Shown here in pieces: positions 44,834 through 51,835 of a stretch of DNA of 64,000 nt. The stretch is from contig NZ_CP108025.1 in NCBI RefSeq assembly GCF_041435095.1, forward strand, positions 4,464,001 to 4,528,000. Reading direction: 5' to 3'. The DNA is from Kitasatospora sp. NBC_00315 (GTDB lineage: Bacteria > Actinomycetota > Actinomycetes > Streptomycetales > Streptomycetaceae). Both the position numbers and the translations under genes were made by a program. A model generated the notes under the pieces. The model saw only the letters and a program-made list of their open reading frames with translations, was not told the DNA's origin and searched no databases. Each line of letters starts with the position of its first letter. The first letter of the stretch is position 1.

Positions 44834-46216
44834 TTGGCGCCGACGAGGGAACCGAACGAGCGGCTGCGGAAGGTCATCGACGAGACGAAACTCTCCGGCG
44901 ATGCGATCGCGCGCCTGGTCAGGCGGGTGGCGGCCGAGCATGACGAGCTCCTGGAGACCAACAAGTCGAGCATCACGCACTGGAAGAATGGTGGTCAGCC
45001 GGCCGGGAACGTCGGTGCTTTCCTGGCCGAGGCGTTAGGCCGCGCGCTCGGCGGACGGGTTGTGACGCTGGAGCAGATCGGCCTGATCGCGCCCGCGCCC
45101 CAAAAACCCGACTGGGACGCGGATACGCTGAGCGCGCTGGCCGAACTCGGGAGAACCGACGTGGACGTGGAACGCAGGCGGGCGCTGGGGGTGGCGGTCT
45201 ACTCGGTGGCCGCACTCTCGCTGCCCGGCGAGGACTGGTGGCAGCGCATGGCCGAGCGGGGCAGTGCGCGCAGCTCTGCCGCAACCCGGCGGGTCGGCCC
45301 TGGCGACCTCGCAGCCGTCCGCGACATGACCACCCTGTTCTCCCAAGTGGACCAACGGCGAGGCGGTGGTCACGCCTGGACGTCCGTGGTGCAGTACCTG
45401 GCGACCGACGTCACCGCCTACCTGCGGGGGAAGTTCACGGACGAGCGTGTTCGCCGTGATCTCTTCTCGGCAGCCAGCGAACTCGCCTACCTGGCGGGTT
45501 GGATGGCGTTCGACGGTGGCCAGCACGCGACAGCGCAGCGGTACTTCGCCGAGGCGGTGAAACTCGCGGCCGAGGCCGGCGATCCGCCGATGGCCGCTCA
45601 CGTACTGCGGGCGATGGCGCACCAGGCCATCGACCTCGGACACCACCAGCAGGCTCTCAATCTCGCTGCCGCATCCGTCGACGGCGACCGGTACACGCTC
45701 GCCTCCCCACGTGAGCGGGCTCTCCTCGGCGTCGTCCACGCCCGGAGCCTGGCCGCCGCCGGACGCAAGAACGCGGCCGCCAAGGCGCTGCTGCGGGCCG
45801 AAGACGACCTGTCCGCCGCGAGCGACGACATCGCTGAGCCGGACCGGGTGTTCTTCTTCGGTGAGGCGAGCCTGGCCCACGAGACCGCGTGCGCCCTGCG
45901 CGACATAGGTGACCTCGACGGCTCGGTGCGCGAGTTCCACCACAGCGTCCGCACCCGCAAGGCGACGAAGTTCACCCGCACCCACGCCGTGACGCTTGGA
46001 TACCTCGGCTCCGTGTACGCGCAGATGAACAACATTGACCGAGCCTGCGCCACCTGGTCGCAGGCGCTCGACGCCATGGACGGCGTACGGTCCGGCCGCA
46101 CCCGCCAGGCCGCCGCCGACATGCGCACCCTGCTCTCCCCCTACCGGCGGCGCGGTACCGCGGCGATCAGCGAGATCGACGCACGCGCTGCCGCGTACCT
46201 GTCCGAAACAGCCTGA
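44834..46216 (+). CDS. helix-turn-helix regulator with TPR-like C-terminal domain
   Basis: About 460 aa. The N-terminus (APTREPNERLRKVIDETKLS GDAIARLVRRVAAEH through SITHWKNGGQPAG) is an XRE-like DNA-binding domain. The remainder is helical, with TPR-style repeats (AAHVLRAMAHQAIDLGHHQQ ALNLAAASVDG, THAVTLGYLGSVYAQMNNID). Such streptomycete proteins respond to peptides or metabolites. I chose the TTG at 44834, five bases after GGAGG; an upstream start at 44792 lacks a ribosome site. A TrmO-like gene follows 13 bp later. Confidence 0.8.
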   Translation: MAPTREPNERLRKVIDETKLSGDAIARLVRRVAAEHDELLETNKSSITHWKNGGQPAGNVGAFLAEALGRALGGRVVTLEQIGLIAPAPQKPDWDADTLSALAELGRTDVDVERRRALGVAVYSVAALSLPGEDWWQRMAERGSARSSAATRRVGPGDLAAVRDMTTLFSQVDQRRGGGHAWTSVVQYLATDVTAYLRGKFTDERVRRDLFSAASELAYLAGWMAFDGGQHATAQRYFAEAVKLAAEAGDPPMAAHVLRAMAHQAIDLGHHQQALNLAAASVDGDRYTLASPRERALLGVVHARSLAAAGRKNAAAKALLRAEDDLSAASDDIAEPDRVFFFGEASLAHETACALRDIGDLDGSVREFHHSVRTRKATKFTRTHAVTLGYLGSVYAQMNNIDRACATWSQALDAMDGVRSGRTRQAAADMRTLLSPYRRRGTAAISEIDARAAAYLSETA

Positions 46217-46229
46217 TGAGGAGTCACTG

Positions 46230-46721
46230 ATGGCAGACCGTGAGACGTTCGAGGTCGAGGCCCTCGGCCACGTGGTCGGTGGACGGATCGAACCGACAGA
46301 CGACTTCTGGGGCGGTACCCGGGTGATCATCCGGCTGGACGGATCCCTCTTCACCGCCGACGCGACCAAGGGGCTTGAGGACTTCTCGCACCTGGAGATC
46401 GTCTTCCGTTTCCACCTCACCGACCCGACCGACCTGAATCTCGGAGCCCGCCGGCCTCGGGACAACCCGGAGTGGCCGGAGGTCGGGATCTTCGGGCACC
46501 GCAACATGCGGCGCCTGAACTGGCTCGGGGTTTCCCGCTGCCGCCTGATCAAGGTCGATGGCCTGGACCTCCACGTCGAGGACCTCGACGCCGTCGACGG
46601 CACGCCGGTCCTGGACGTGAAGCCGTGGTTCGGTGAGATGGGACCTCGCGGAGAACAGCACCAGGCCGAGTGGACCACTGTCATGCTCCGCGACTACTTC
46701 GCGCCCGTAGCCAATGACTGA
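46230..46721 (+). CDS. TrmO/TsaA-like tRNA methyltransferase family protein
   Basis: A 163-aa protein: FEVEALGHVVGGRIEPTDDF WGG, SHLEIVFRFHLTDP, and RRPRDNPEWPEVGIFGHRNM RRLNWLG, followed by VDGTPVLDVKPWFGEM, the TsaA/TrmO hallmark (ending in the L-D-I-K-P-like motif). TrmO uses SAM to methylate t6A37 in tRNA. ATG at 46230 with GAGGAG upstream, in operon with the TPR regulator. Presence on a mobile element is unusual and hints at a tRNA-modification or defence role. Confidence 0.85.
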   Translation: MADRETFEVEALGHVVGGRIEPTDDFWGGTRVIIRLDGSLFTADATKGLEDFSHLEIVFRFHLTDPTDLNLGARRPRDNPEWPEVGIFGHRNMRRLNWLGVSRCRLIKVDGLDLHVEDLDAVDGTPVLDVKPWFGEMGPRGEQHQAEWTTVMLRDYFAPVAND

Positions 46722-46851
46722 CGGCAGACCGTAATTGTCAGATCGCGAGCATCGGTGGCTCCATGCCCCCCGCTGCCGCTGGTTCTGGACTTGCTCTCGC
46801 ACCCCTGGGCGAGGGCAAATGCGGCGGCGGGCCATAGGACCGTCCAATGCG

Positions 46852-46961
46852 ACAACTTGCTCCGCCAGGAGCGGGGCCGGGGTAAGGAGTCCTTACCCCA
46901 CAACTTGCTCCGTCTCTGGACGGCGCCGGGATAAGCAGTGCTTACCCCACAACTTGCTCCG
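46852..46961. repeat. three iterons alternating with two palindromes (origin-like)
   Basis: ACAACTTGCTCCG occurs at 46852-46864, 46900-46912 and 46949-46961, spaced 48-49 bp. Between them lie a perfect 21-bp palindrome (46879-46899) and a near-perfect one (46928-46948, one mismatch) with different arms but identical layout. It resembles a replication-initiator binding region and lies about 600 bp from the helicase gene. Confidence 0.7.
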
Positions 46962-47295
46962 GCTTCCGGTGGTCTGATCAGGATTCGGATCACGGTGATC
47001 TCTTGTTGCTGGGTCCATCTGGTCACAGCGGGCAGTGGCTTGGAGTCTCCTCGAAGACGGGGCGTTCACGGTGGGGCGTACACGCGAGCCCCCTTCTAAA
47101 GGGGGGCTCGCGCGTGAACGCTGGGTCGCGTGGACGGCGTGTACGCCTCCGTGATCGCTCTACCTGAGGTTTCTTCGCTCGGCGTGGACGGTGTGAACGG
47201 CTTCCGTCGGCCCCTCGGCGGGAGGGGTGCGTGTACGGCCCCGTGAACGATCCGCGCCTGGTTGTCGGTGCCCCGGTGGGGCTGGTGATCCGCTC
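46962..47295. other. non-coding region with large hairpin and GTG(A/T)ACG repeats
   Basis: A stem of 11 bp (47083-47093 with 47102-47112) is enclosed by GCGTTCACG (47062-47070) and CGTGAACGC (47113-47121). GTGAACG, GTGTACG and GTGGACG recur through about 47270. Together with the flanking repeats it looks like a replication or copy-control region. No sizeable gene. Confidence 0.45.
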
Positions 47296-47416
47296 ACTGA
47301 CCGGGCGCCCGGTGGCCCTGGTGGGTGCCGTCCGTTGGTCGTCCGACGGGCAGGTCAGCAGGTCGGCGGGCTGCTGGCCTGCGTGGCACTCCGGTCAGTT
47401 CGGCCGGTCGGAGTGA
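47231..47416 (+). CDS. possible small protein, 61 aa
   Basis: Reads VYGPVNDPRLVVGAPVGLVI, RSLTGRPVALVGAVRWSSDG and ends HSGQFGRSE. GGGAGGGG lies upstream of the GTG. Composition is plausible, but the frame lies within repeated DNA, so it may be chance. Confidence 0.3.
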   Translation: MYGPVNDPRLVVGAPVGLVIRSLTGRPVALVGAVRWSSDGQVSRSAGCWPAWHSGQFGRSE

Positions 47417-47503
47417 CCGGAACCCCGGTCACTGGGGTCGGTCAGTACGACGGACTGACCGGGGGCACGGTCACTGCGTTGCCTCCCGGTCAGTCCGGTC
47501 ACC
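47296..47503. repeat. array of CGGTCAGT/CGGTCACT sites
   Basis: About nine copies in both orientations, for example at 47296, 47391, 47413, 47425, 47439, 47452, 47467 and a doubled one at 47486-47503. They lie just beyond the 3' end of the helicase gene and resemble iterons or operator half-sites. Confidence 0.6.
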
Positions 47504-47513
47504 GTGGTGGCGG

Positions 47514-49076
47514 TTACGAGACGGCGGTGATGTGCCGGGCGGAGGGGCGGTAGCGGGCCTGTTGGCCGCCTCCGGTGCCTCCGGTGGTGCCGTCGGTCTT
47601 GACCGCGAGTCCGGTCTTGACGAGGCGGTCGAGGTGGCGTCGGGCCTTCTCGATGGCGGCGCGGTCGGGGCTGGCCTCGCCGGTCAGGGCGGTCGCCAGG
47701 TCACGGGTGGTCAGGCCGTCCGGTGCGGCGCGCAGGAGGGTGACCGGGTCGAGGGTGGGCTCGACGTAGGTGGTGCCGCGCTGGTGGTCGTGGACGACTG
47801 GCAGCGGGCCGATCTCGCCGGTCACGGTCTTGAGGTGGTGGATGGTGACCGCCGGGTCGCCGGCCTCTCCGGCGATGAACAGGACGCTCCCGGCTCCGGC
47901 GGTCAGCCAGGTCGAGCCGTACACCCGGTCCAGGGTGGGGCGCATCCCGCGTGGGGCGTCGGCTGCGGCTTTGCGCTGGTGGTGGAGCTCCATGATCTGG
48001 ACGCCTGCGCGCAGGGCTCGCATGCGGGCGTTGTTGAAGGCAACGGCCAGGGAGTCGTCCACGAGGGTGCTGACCGCGTCCTTGAGGCTGTCGATGACGA
48101 TGGTGTCGGCACGGTGGGCGGCGGCGAGTTCGGCGAGGAGGTCGGGTTCCTTGTCGAGGGTGGCGGGAAGCGGGCCCTGCCACACGGCGAGCCGGTCACG
48201 CAGGTGGGCCTCGTCGGCGGGGGTGATGCGGCGGGCCATGGCACGGGCGATCTGCTGGGGGCGGTCCATGGCCAGGTAGAGGACGCGCTCGCCCTCAGCG
48301 ACAGGCAGGTCGAGAACGGAGGCTTGCAGGCCGAGGCGGGCGAGGACGACCTGGTGGGCGATGGTGGTCTTGCCGACGCCGGGCGCGCCGACGATCATCA
48401 GGCTTTCGCCAGAGGCCCAGGCGGTCTGTTCGTGGGTGCCCCACAGGGGTTCCTTGTCCGCGCCGGTCTTGGTGACGAAGTCCCAGCCGTTGACGATGTA
48501 GCGGGACAGGCGGCTGCCGCCGGAGGCCAGGGAGCGTTCACGCTCGGCACGGATCTCCGTCTCGATGGCCGTGCGGATCTCGTCCGGGTCGGCACCGGGG
48601 GTCAGCGCGTGGTGGACGGCGCGGACGCCGGTGGCGTGCAGGGTCCGCAGTTGGGCGTCGCGGCGCACGATCTGCGCGTAGTAGTCGGCGTTGTCCGTCG
48701 AGGGCGGCGCGACGGCGACCAGCGCGTGGAGGTAGGACGAGCCCCCGACGCGGGAGAGATCTCCCTTGCCCTGCAGGTGGTCCGCGAGGGCGATGGGGTC
48801 GGTTGGGGCGTCCTCGGCACGCAGGGCGAGGATCGCGCGCCAGATGGTCTCGTGGGCGGGCCGGTAGAAGTCGCCCGCGTCCAGCGTCCCCCGGACCTCG
48901 TCCACCGCCTGGTGCTTCAGCATGCACGCGCCGAGGACCGCCTGCTCGGCCTCGATGTTGTGCGGCGGCTCCCCGGAGGTGGTGTCGACGAGCGCGGGGT
49001 GGGGCTCCGACGCGCGGTGTTCCCGTCGCTGGTCGTGGGATGACGGGCCCGGCGGCGGGGCCGTAGGCTTGTCCAC
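47514..49076 (-). CDS. DnaB-like replicative helicase (RecA-like ATPase) of the element
   Basis: A 520-aa protein. Residues 38-140 form a DnaB N-domain (PPHNIEAEQAVLGACMLKHQ, ETIWRAILALRAEDAPTDPI). A RecA/RepA-like ATPase follows with Walker A GAPGVGKTT (230-238) and Walker B TIVIDSLKDA, then HHQRKAAAD and a C-terminal winged helix (DGLTTRDLATALTGEASPDR through LDRLVKTGLAVKTDG). It is the probable replication protein of the element, next to iteron-rich DNA at 46.85-47.5 kb. GTG at 49076. No primase domain is visible. Confidence 0.85.
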   Translation of the reverse strand: MDKPTAPPPGPSSHDQRREHRASEPHPALVDTTSGEPPHNIEAEQAVLGACMLKHQAVDEVRGTLDAGDFYRPAHETIWRAILALRAEDAPTDPIALADHLQGKGDLSRVGGSSYLHALVAVAPPSTDNADYYAQIVRRDAQLRTLHATGVRAVHHALTPGADPDEIRTAIETEIRAERERSLASGGSRLSRYIVNGWDFVTKTGADKEPLWGTHEQTAWASGESLMIVGAPGVGKTTIAHQVVLARLGLQASVLDLPVAEGERVLYLAMDRPQQIARAMARRITPADEAHLRDRLAVWQGPLPATLDKEPDLLAELAAAHRADTIVIDSLKDAVSTLVDDSLAVAFNNARMRALRAGVQIMELHHQRKAAADAPRGMRPTLDRVYGSTWLTAGAGSVLFIAGEAGDPAVTIHHLKTVTGEIGPLPVVHDHQRGTTYVEPTLDPVTLLRAAPDGLTTRDLATALTGEASPDRAAIEKARRHLDRLVKTGLAVKTDGTTGGTGGGQQARYRPSARHITAVS

Positions 49077-49264
49077 AGCGGTGTCCTCACTCGGAGGATT
49101 CGGGCGGCTACCCGGTTCCTCCGTTGTCGACTGTTCCAGGGATGGGCGGTTTTCGAGGTTCTGCGTTTGGCCCTCGACGTTCGTAGCGTCGGGGGCCTTT
49201 TGCGTCGTGGTGCCAGGTGGCTGGCCTGGCTGGCCGATGCGGCTCGGCTCAGTTGCGTTTCATC

Positions 49265-49300
49265 TTGCATCACGTTAACGTCGTGCTCGACGCATTGCAA
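49265..49300. promoter_or_regulatory. operator-like palindromes between helicase and XRE genes
   Basis: ACGTTAACGT (49272-49281) is a perfect palindrome within CACGTTAACGTCGTG. TTGCAT and ATTGCAA lie on either side. The AT-rich 100 bp before the XRE start probably contains divergent promoters. Confidence 0.45.
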
Positions 49301-49333
49301 ATGGGCTTAATGACGATGCATGGAGGGTTGACC

Positions 49334-49855
49334 ATGGCTGACGAGGACCGGCGACAACGGCTGGAAGGGGAGGAGAACGTCGCCCGGCGCATCAAGATGG
49401 AGCGCGAGGCGCGCGGGTGGAGCACCGCCACGCTCGCCGAGCGCCTGACCGAGGCCGGCTACCCGCTCAACCAGTCGGCGGTGTGGCGCATCGAGAGCGG
49501 CGAGCCGCGCCGCAGGGTCAACCTGGACGAGGCCATCGGCTTCGCCAAGGTCTTCGACATCTCCCTGGACAACCTGGTGGGACCACCCGAGATCGCCGCG
49601 AACGCTCATGTGAAACGGCTGCTGGCCGACTTCGCCGAGAGCTGGCAGAAGTCCGTTGCCGCCCGCAAGGACATGGACCAGGCCCGTGAGGCGCTCGACG
49701 CCTACGGACGCGCCCACCCGAATCTCGAAGAGCTCATCAGAGCGATGATCACCCGAGTCGTGGCGGACGCGGCCGGTGACGACTACCGCTCGCCGAAGTT
49801 CCCGTCCGGCTCGCCCGAGGCGAAGGGTCTTGCCGACCCGGGAACCGAGGCATAG
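49334..49855 (+). CDS. XRE family transcriptional regulator
   Basis: A 173-aa protein with an N-terminal helix-turn-helix (ARRIKMEREARGWSTATLAE, RLTEAGYPLNQSAVWRIESG EPRRRVNLDEAIGFAKVF). A helical stretch follows (VKRLLADFAESWQKSVAARK DMDQAREALDAYG), then a disordered tail. It is likely the element's master switch, placed divergent from the helicase and upstream of xis/int. ATG at 49334 follows GGAGGG; an ATG at 49319 is possible. Confidence 0.85.
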   Translation: MADEDRRQRLEGEENVARRIKMEREARGWSTATLAERLTEAGYPLNQSAVWRIESGEPRRRVNLDEAIGFAKVFDISLDNLVGPPEIAANAHVKRLLADFAESWQKSVAARKDMDQAREALDAYGRAHPNLEELIRAMITRVVADAAGDDYRSPKFPSGSPEAKGLADPGTEA

Positions 49856-50190
49856 CCAGAGCATCCGAGGGCATGCCCCGGCCGCCAGAGGGCACCTGCT
49901 GCACGCCGCTGGTTCCGCACGTCAGTCCCGTCGCCGATCCGATGATGACCGGCATCATGCCGGGCGCCGGGCAGTTTGGTGCGGCCGGAATCTGCGGCTA
50001 ACGTCCCGTCCCGCCGGTCCGACCGCAGGCTTCGCCAGCCCGTGAACCCTCGACCAGCCATGCCCCTCCGCAGCCCCTCGGCGCTACGAACGCCGGGGTC
50101 GTCATGCGGACCCGAAGAACCCAATCGCCCATCCTTGGAACATCGACAACGGCGGCGCATAGCCGAAAGCGCCGTCGGGATAGGACACCC
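49856..50190. other. xis/int leader region
   Basis: About 335 bp without a supported gene. It holds a perfect palindrome CCGGCATCATGCCGG (49950-49964), a candidate operator for the XRE or xis proteins. The remainder shows nothing recognisable. Confidence 0.35.
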
Positions 50191-50397
50191 ATGTCTGCAA
50201 CCGCGATACAGCGGAAGTGGCACACGACGGCTGAGGTCGCCGACATGCTCGGCTTCGGCCTGTCCAAGACGAAGATGCTCGTCCTCTCCGGGCAGATCCG
50301 CTCCGTGGTCATCGGCCGCAACCGCCGCATCCTGCCGCTCTGGGTCGACGAGTACGTGACCCGTGTCGTCGCCACCGCCGAGGAGGTGGCGGCATGA
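50191..50397 (+). CDS. excisionase-like HTH_17/MerR-type DNA-binding protein
   Basis: A 68-aa protein starting MSATAIQRKWHTTAEVADML GFGLSKTKMLVLSGQIRSVV IGRNRRILPLWVDEYV, the winged-helix pattern used by excisionases and AlpA-like proteins. It should bend DNA at the attachment site and direct the integrase to excision. The stop overlaps the integrase start by 4 bp, so both are made together. Confidence 0.85.
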   Translation: MSATAIQRKWHTTAEVADMLGFGLSKTKMLVLSGQIRSVVIGRNRRILPLWVDEYVTRVVATAEEVAA

Positions 50398-51689
50398 GGG
50401 GCAAGCGTGGGAACGGCGAAGGATCCATCTATCCCTACCGCAACGGCTTCGCGGCCTACGCCTGGGTGACCACGCCTATCGGCAAGCGCGACCGCAAGTA
50501 CGTCTACGGCAAGACCCGCACCGAGGTCCACGACAAGTGGCTCAAGCTCCACACGGCGGCCAAGGCCGGCCCCGTTGCCACCAGCACGCCGACGCTGGAG
50601 CACTACCTCGCCTTCTGGCTGAAGGAGGAGGTGGAGGTCAACCTCAAGCCGCTCACCGCCGCGACCTACGAAACGGCCGTCCGCCTCTACATAGGCCCGT
50701 TCCTCGGCGCCAAGCGGGTCGACAAGCTCAACGTGCGCGACGTCCGCGAGTGGCTGAACAAGCTCGCCGTCACCTGCCAGTGCTGTGCGCAGGGCAAGGA
50801 CGAGCGTCGCCCGGAGGAGCGCCGCCGCTGCTGCGCGATCAGCAAGTGCTGCCGCCAGTACCTGTCCAAGCGATCCGTCGCCGACGCCCGCACCGTGCTC
50901 CGCAGCGCGCTCACCTACGCGATCAGCGAGGAGATGATCTCCCGCAACGTCGCCCAGCTCGTGAAGATGGCCAAGCCCCGCCCCCGCAAGGTCATCCCGT
51001 GGTCGGTCGACGAGGCGAGCCGCTTCCTCGAATCTGCCCGAGCGGACCGCGACCCCCTGTACGGGGCCTACGTGATGATCCTGGTCCTCGGCCTGCGCAA
51101 GGGCGAGGTACTTGGGCTGCGCTGGTCGGACGTCATGCTGGACCGGGGCGAGGTCCTCATCCAGCAGCAGCTTCAGCGCGTGCGGCGTCGGCTGCTGCAC
51201 TCCGAGGTCAAGACCGATGCCTCGGAGTCGTTGCTCCCGCTGCCGGACGTCTGCCTGGCCGCGCTGCTGCTACGTCAGAAGAGCCGCGACGCCCACAGGT
51301 TCGCCGCCCGCGAGCTGTGGACGGAGTCCGACCTCGTCTTCACCACGAAGTACGGGACGCCGGTCGAGCCGCGCAACTTCAACCGGCGCTTCGAGTACCG
51401 CTGCGAGCAAGCCGGCGTGCGGCTGATCCGCGTCCACGACACCCGCAAGACCTGCGGCACGCTGCTGGCAGCTCTGGACGTACACCCCCGCGTCGCGATG
51501 CAGATCCTCCGGCACTCGCAGTTCGCGGTGACCATGGAGATCTACACCCAGGTCCCCTCGGAGCAGACGCGCAACGCGCTCAGGAAGCTCGGCGCCACAC
51601 TCGACGGCACGCGGCTCGTCGGCACAGTGGATGAAGCCGAGACGCTGGCGGCGCCTGTGGGCGAGGAGGAGGCTGAGGCGCAGGAGTAG
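50394..51689 (+). CDS. tyrosine recombinase (integrase)
   Basis: A 431-aa enzyme. An N-terminal AP2-like arm-binding region (GEGSIYPYRNGFAAYAWVTT) and a SAM-like core domain precede the catalytic domain with R235 (GLRKGE), K273, H348xxR351 (HDTRK), H374 (LRHSQ) and nucleophile Y384 (EIYTQ). An unusual insertion at 128-153 has seven Cys (CQCC...RRCC...KCC), perhaps a zinc finger. It presumably recombines at the tRNA-Pro anticodon-loop site. Unlike pSAM2, 4.5 kb of cargo separates it from the attachment site. Confidence 0.93.
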   Translation: MRGKRGNGEGSIYPYRNGFAAYAWVTTPIGKRDRKYVYGKTRTEVHDKWLKLHTAAKAGPVATSTPTLEHYLAFWLKEEVEVNLKPLTAATYETAVRLYIGPFLGAKRVDKLNVRDVREWLNKLAVTCQCCAQGKDERRPEERRRCCAISKCCRQYLSKRSVADARTVLRSALTYAISEEMISRNVAQLVKMAKPRPRKVIPWSVDEASRFLESARADRDPLYGAYVMILVLGLRKGEVLGLRWSDVMLDRGEVLIQQQLQRVRRRLLHSEVKTDASESLLPLPDVCLAALLLRQKSRDAHRFAARELWTESDLVFTTKYGTPVEPRNFNRRFEYRCEQAGVRLIRVHDTRKTCGTLLAALDVHPRVAMQILRHSQFAVTMEIYTQVPSEQTRNALRKLGATLDGTRLVGTVDEAETLAAPVGEEEAEAQE

Positions 51690-51700
51690 TCGACCAGCTG

Positions 51701-51734
51701 AGTGGCCCGGCAGGGAGCCTCCCGCCGGGCCACT
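51701..51734. terminator. terminator between integrase and the NTPase gene
   Basis: A perfect 11-bp stem (AGTGGCCCGGC at 51701-51711 with its complement at 51724-51734) placed between the two convergent genes. Confidence 0.65.
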
Positions 51735-51835
51735 GGTGTCTCCGTACCGGGCGTAATGGGCGCCAGAGCAGCGCCGCTGGACGGTACGGAGTAGGCCACC
51801 AGTTAGTGAACTTCGCATAGCTGGGTGCCTATTGT

